NCBI RefSeq assembly: GCF_029844725.1
Contig: NZ_JAOCKJ010000001.1
Location: forward strand, 558,001 to 622,000
Source: Pantoea sp. GD03673
Lineage (GTDB): Bacteria; Pseudomonadota; Gammaproteobacteria; Enterobacterales; Enterobacteriaceae
Length of the DNA stretch: 64,000 nucleotides
Direction of reading: 5' to 3'
The notes below the pieces were generated by a model, which had not been told where the DNA came from, ran no database searches, and saw only the letters and a list, made by a program, of their open reading frames with translations. Below are positions 60,497 through 64,000 of this stretch, in pieces. The position numbers and the translations under genes were made by a program. Numbering within the stretch: position 1 is the first letter of the stretch; each line of letters starts with the position of its first letter.

Positions 60497-60513
60497 CTTA
60501 AGGTATTCCTAAT
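60497..60513 (+). promoter_or_regulatory. PmrA (BasR) box of eptA-pmrAB
   Basis: CTTAAG-GTATT-CCTAAT fits the PmrA direct repeat CTTAAK-N5-CTTAAT with one mismatch and is very like the Salmonella/E. coli pmrC site. A further CTTAAG lies at 60488-60493. A -10-like TATAGA follows at 60513-60518. Confidence 0.82.
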
Positions 60514-60541
60514 ATAGAAAGCGCACTCTCATGACACTTTA

Positions 60542-62191
60542 ATGACTCTGGTCCCTGCTCATATGGCGCTTACCCTTAAGAGGCCGCTGATTAGCCGCCT
60601 TACGTTGCTGATCCTGGCTGCGGTTTATATCGCGGTTTTCCTTAATATTGCCTATTACCGTCAGGTACTGGCGGTAATGCCGCTGAACGACCTGCATACC
60701 ACGCTGGTGTTTTTATCGATGCCTTTAGTGGCCTTTAGCGTGATAAACATCGTGATTACACTGGCCTCGTTTATCTGGCTGGATCGGCTGCTGGCCGCGC
60801 TGTTTATTTTGCTCTCTGCGTCGGCACAGTATTTTATTCAGACCTATAACATCGTGGTCGATCGCTCGATGATCACCAATATGATGGATACCACGGCCTC
60901 TGAATCTTTTGCGCTGATTACGCCGAAGCTGCTGTTCACCCTGCTCACCTCGGGCGTTCTGATGGCGCTGCTGATGTTCTGGCCCCGGATAAAACGGCAG
61001 CAGTGGCGTGGCGTGCTGGCGCGAGTGCTTAGCGTATTGCTTTCCGCCTCGCTGATCGTGCTGGTTGCCCTGCTCTTCTATAAAGATTACGCCTCGCTGT
61101 TCCGCAACAACCGCGAGCTGGTTAAAGCCCTCAGCCCGTCTAACAGTATTGCGGCGACGCTTTCCTGGTATAAGCATGAGCAGTTGCAGAATGTGCCGCT
61201 GGTCCGCATCGGTGAAGATGCCCATTTGCAGCCGAGCCACAGCAGTGGCAAACCGAATCTGACCATTCTGGTACTGGGGGAGACGTCACGTGCGCAGAAC
61301 TTCTCGCTGGGCGGCTACGGTCGTCTGACCAATCCCCTCCTGGCAAAAGATGATGTGATCTATTTCCCACACACCACATCGTGCGGCACGGCGACGGCGG
61401 TGTCGGTACCCTGCATGTTCTCTAATATGCCACGTGCGCACTACGATGATGTGCTGGCCGCCCATCAGGAGGGACTGCTGGATATTATTCAGCGCGCCGG
61501 TATCAGCGTGTTGTGGAATGAAAATGATGGCGGCTGTAAAGGTGCCTGTGACCGGGTGCCGCATCAGGACATGACCAGCCTGAACCTGCCCGGCATGTGT
61601 ATTGAGGGTGAATGTTATGACGACGTGCTGTTCCACGGTCTCGATGAGTATATCAGCCAGCTGAAAGGCAACGCGGTGATTGTGCTGCACACCATTGGCA
61701 GCCATGGTCCGACTTACAGCCATCGTTATCCGCCACAGTTCCGTCAGTTTGAACCCACCTGTGACACCAATCAGATTCAGGACTGTTCGCAACAGCAGCT
61801 TATCAACACCTATGACAACACGCTGGTCAATGTGGATCATATTGTCGATAAGGCTATCAATGTTCTGCGTGCCCATCAGGATCGCTTCACCACCAGCCTG
61901 GTTTACCTGTCTGACCACGGCGAATCGCTGGGTGAAAACGGTGCGTACCTGCATGGCCTGCCCTATGCTATCGCTCCGGATACGCAGAAACATGTACCGC
62001 TGCTGATCTGGCTTTCTGATGAATATCAGAAACGCTATGCGGTTAATCGCGGCTGTCTGAATAAACTGGCGGCGACAGACGATTTTTCACAGGATAATCT
62101 GTTTTCAACCATGCTGGGATTAACCGGCACCGCGACCCACGAATATGTGCCTGCGGATGATATTTTGACATCGTGTCGGAGCCAACCCTAA
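60542..62191 (+). CDS. eptA: Lipid A phosphoethanolamine transferase EptA (PmrC)
   Basis: EptA adds phosphoethanolamine to lipid A phosphates in the periplasm and lowers polymyxin binding. The 549-residue protein (E. coli 547) has five N-terminal membrane helices. Its periplasmic sulfatase-like domain has the nucleophile Thr in [54 protein letters not shown] and metal residues in [13 protein letters not shown]. Cys pairs form disulfides as in the family. The first ATG lacks a clear ribosome site; ATG 60563 is an alternative. It is followed by pmrA with a 1-bp overlap. Confidence 0.95.
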   Translation: MTLVPAHMALTLKRPLISRLTLLILAAVYIAVFLNIAYYRQVLAVMPLNDLHTTLVFLSMPLVAFSVINIVITLASFIWLDRLLAALFILLSASAQYFIQTYNIVVDRSMITNMMDTTASESFALITPKLLFTLLTSGVLMALLMFWPRIKRQQWRGVLARVLSVLLSASLIVLVALLFYKDYASLFRNNRELVKALSPSNSIAATLSWYKHEQLQNVPLVRIGEDAHLQPSHSSGKPNLTILVLGETSRAQNFSLGGYGRLTNPLLAKDDVIYFPHTTSCGTATAVSVPCMFSNMPRAHYDDVLAAHQEGLLDIIQRAGISVLWNENDGGCKGACDRVPHQDMTSLNLPGMCIEGECYDDVLFHGLDEYISQLKGNAVIVLHTIGSHGPTYSHRYPPQFRQFEPTCDTNQIQDCSQQQLINTYDNTLVNVDHIVDKAINVLRAHQDRFTTSLVYLSDHGESLGENGAYLHGLPYAIAPDTQKHVPLLIWLSDEYQKRYAVNRGCLNKLAATDDFSQDNLFSTMLGLTGTATHEYVPADDILTSCRSQP

Positions 62192-62871
62192 TGAAGATAC
62201 TGATTGTTGAAGATGATGCCCTGCTGCTGCAGGGCCTGATGCTGGCGCTGGAAGGTGAAGGTTATGTCTGCGATGGCGTGACGCGGGTGCGGGATGCAGA
62301 GGCGCATTTCGCCAGCGGCCTTTATAGTCTGGTGGTGCTGGACCTGGGGTTGCCGGATGAAGATGGCCTGCACTTCCTGATACGCCTGCGGCGGCAGAAG
62401 AAGATGACCCCGGTGCTGATTCTGACCGCGCGTGACACCATCAGCGAGCGCATTGCCGGGCTTGACGCAGGCGCTGACGACTATCTGATCAAACCGTTTT
62501 CGCTGGATGAGCTGCTGGCGCGGATTCGCGCACTGATCCGCCGTCACGTCAATCAGGGCGACAGTCAGGTGAGAGTCGGGGCGCTGGCGCTGGATATGAC
62601 CCATCGTCAGATCACCCTCAGCGATGTGCTGCTGGACCTGACGCCCAAAGAGTTTGCCATTCTGTCACGACTGATGCTGAAGGCCGGTAATCCGGTACAC
62701 CGTGAAATTCTTTACCAGGATATCTATAACTGGGAGACCGAGCCTTCAACTAATACCCTGGAAGTGCACATTCATAATCTGCGCGACAAAATTGGCAAAA
62801 GCGCCATCCGCACCGTGCGCGGGTTTGGTTACGCGCTGGTGACGCAGGATGGCGTTCGCGAGGCGACATGA
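62191..62871 (+). CDS. pmrA: Two-component response regulator PmrA (BasR)
   Basis: PmrA activates lipid A modification genes under high Fe3+ or Al3+ or low pH. The 226-residue OmpR-family protein has a receiver domain with the phosphorylation site D51 ([17 protein letters not shown]) and a winged-helix domain ([43 protein letters not shown]). The ATG overlaps the eptA stop (TAATG), which supports the start choice. Confidence 0.95.
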   Translation: MKILIVEDDALLLQGLMLALEGEGYVCDGVTRVRDAEAHFASGLYSLVVLDLGLPDEDGLHFLIRLRRQKKMTPVLILTARDTISERIAGLDAGADDYLIKPFSLDELLARIRALIRRHVNQGDSQVRVGALALDMTHRQITLSDVLLDLTPKEFAILSRLMLKAGNPVHREILYQDIYNWETEPSTNTLEVHIHNLRDKIGKSAIRTVRGFGYALVTQDGVREAT

Positions 62872-63926
62872 TAAGACGTTTTGATCATCGCAGTATGCGG
62901 TTCCGCCTCATCCTGACCATTGGTCTGATCCTGCTGGTCTTCCAGGTGATCAGCGTGGTCTGGCTGTGGCATGAGAGTAAAGAACAGATTCAGTTTCTGG
63001 TGGAAGCGCAGTTGCAGAAGCGAAACATGGACAGCCACGTTAAGCGTGAAATTCATGAAGCCGTGGCCAGCCTGGCGGTGCCGAGTCTGGTGATGATTAC
63101 CCTGACACTGCTGCTTTGCTATCAGGCGGTGAAATGGATCACCCGGCCGCTTTATCAGCTGCAGCGAGAACTGGAAAACCGCAGCGAAGAGAATCTCGAT
63201 CCCGTTGCCTGCTACAGTCAGGTTCATGAGATCGATGCCGTGACGCAGGCGATAAACCAGCTGGTTGCCCGTCTTAACAGCAGTCTGGAGCGCGAACGGT
63301 TGTTTACCGCCGACGTGGCGCATGAGTTGCGCACACCGCTGGCGGGACTGCGGCTGCATCTGGAGCTCATCGAACGCAACAGCGATGTCAAAGTTCAGCC
63401 GCTGGTGCAGCGGCTGGATCAGATGACCCACAGCGTGTCGCAGTTGCTGAATCTGGCACGCGCCGGACAGTCGTTTACCTCGGGCACCTATCAGAACGTC
63501 GGGCTGATTGAAGATGTGATTCTGCCCATGGAAGCGGAGCTGAGTATCATGCTGGAGGCGCATCAGCAGAGGCTGGTGCTCGATCTGCCGCAGGAGCAGT
63601 TTGTGCGTGGTGATGCCACTTTGCTGAAGATGCTCCTGCGTAATCTGGTGGAGAACGCCCATCGCTACAGCCCGGATAACAGCACCATCAGTGTGCAGCT
63701 GTTGTCTGTTCCACAGCCCATGCTGGTGGTGGAAGATGAGGGACCGGGGATCGATGAAAGTAAAAGTGGCGAGCTGAGTAAGGCGTTTATCCGCATGGAC
63801 AGCCGCTATGGCGGAATCGGACTCGGGCTGAGCATTGTCAGCCGCATCGTCCAGTTACACCGCTTTCAGTTTTTCTTAGAGAACCGTCGCGACCGAAGCG
63901 GTTGCCGCGCCGTCATTAAGTTTTAA
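62868..63926 (+). CDS. pmrB: Two-component sensor kinase PmrB (BasS)
   Basis: PmrB senses ferric iron in the periplasm and phosphorylates PmrA. The 352-residue protein has TM1 (about 13-34), a short periplasmic loop (35-65) and TM2 (about 66-88). HAMP and HisKA follow, with the phosphorylated H152 ([16 protein letters not shown]), then the HATPase domain ([32 protein letters not shown]). The iron-binding ExxE motifs of Salmonella PmrB occur at the same numbers: E36/E39 (HESKEQ) and E61/E64 (REIHEA). It overlaps pmrA by 4 bp. Confidence 0.95.
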   Translation: MIRRFDHRSMRFRLILTIGLILLVFQVISVVWLWHESKEQIQFLVEAQLQKRNMDSHVKREIHEAVASLAVPSLVMITLTLLLCYQAVKWITRPLYQLQRELENRSEENLDPVACYSQVHEIDAVTQAINQLVARLNSSLERERLFTADVAHELRTPLAGLRLHLELIERNSDVKVQPLVQRLDQMTHSVSQLLNLARAGQSFTSGTYQNVGLIEDVILPMEAELSIMLEAHQQRLVLDLPQEQFVRGDATLLKMLLRNLVENAHRYSPDNSTISVQLLSVPQPMLVVEDEGPGIDESKSGELSKAFIRMDSRYGGIGLGLSIVSRIVQLHRFQFFLENRRDRSGCRAVIKF

Positions 63927-64000
63927 GCGGTAAACCAGGCTGACAGGAACAGAACAACGGTTGCTGCGGCAATCAGCAGTGCAGCATATTCGCTGATGGG
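63923..64000 (-). CDS. C-terminal end of an unidentified membrane protein gene, cut by window edge
   Basis: The last 25 codons of a minus-strand frame are visible, reading PISEYAALLIAAATVVLFLS then AWFTA and a stop. This is a hydrophobic helix at the very C-terminus. The stop overlaps the convergent pmrB stop by 3 bp. The family cannot be named from so little. Confidence 0.5.
   Translation of the reverse strand, partial: PISEYAALLIAAATVVLFLSAWFTA

Overview
The window is a stretch of an Enterobacterales chromosome. Gene order and protein similarity both follow the E. coli 41-42 minute region: purT, eda, zwf, hexR, pykA, lpxM, mepM, znuACB, ruvBAC, yebC, nudB, aspS, yecE, yecN, cmoAB, cutC, yecM, argS, flhEAB, the che/mot genes, flhDC and otsAB, then eptA-pmrAB. 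The high GC, the loss or replacement of several E. coli neighbours (no yebF/yebG, no edd between zwf and eda, no torYZ, no uspC) and the inserted genes suggest Erwiniaceae, most likely Pantoea or a close relative. The genus is inference. I see no rRNA, tRNA, IS element, prophage or CRISPR array.

Layout. 1-6900: partial yebE, purT with a PurR operator, and central carbon metabolism (eda, zwf, HexR regulator, pykA with a perfect CRP-type site). 6985-14583: an MdfA-type efflux pump, lipid A acylation (lpxM), murein endopeptidase mepM, and the zinc importer znuA / znuCB diverging from a Zur box. 13579-19101: recombination and translation housekeeping (ruvBAC, yebC, nudB, aspS), with a LexA box that is also the ruvC terminator stem. 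19313-22374: yecE, yecN and the tRNA wobble-modification pair cmoAB.

22379-31647 is the accessory part, about 9.3 kb inserted between cmoB and cutC relative to E. coli. It holds a LysE-type exporter, glycerol dehydrogenase gldA, a secreted protein with YD-like repeats, and a six-gene minus-strand operon: class III aminotransferase, carboxymuconolactone decarboxylase-like protein, a GlnHPQ-like amino acid ABC importer, and a C45 penicillin-acyltransferase-like Ntn hydrolase. An RpiR/MurR regulator lies directly upstream, and the gap between it and the operon carries two direct copies of a 15-bp motif. This is the best candidate for an undescribed system. My inference is regulated uptake, deacylation and transamination of an acylated amino compound.

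31913-39045: cutC, a MalY/PatB-like C-S lyase, yecM, a 40-residue membrane microprotein behind a perfect FNR box, argS, then an inserted LysR regulator and aldo/keto reductase. 39195-56875: the flagellar/chemotaxis block (flhE-flhA-flhB; cheZ-Y-B-R; three chemoreceptors; cheW-A; motB-A; flhC-D). The chemoreceptors have sigma-28 type promoters, and flhDC has a CRP site at the classical spacing. One receptor has exactly the serine-binding residues of Tsr. 57888-60109: trehalose synthesis otsBA with a sigma-S type -10. 60542-63926: eptA-pmrA-pmrB (lipid A phosphoethanolamine, Fe3+/polymyxin response) behind a PmrA box. The window ends inside an unidentified minus-strand membrane protein gene.
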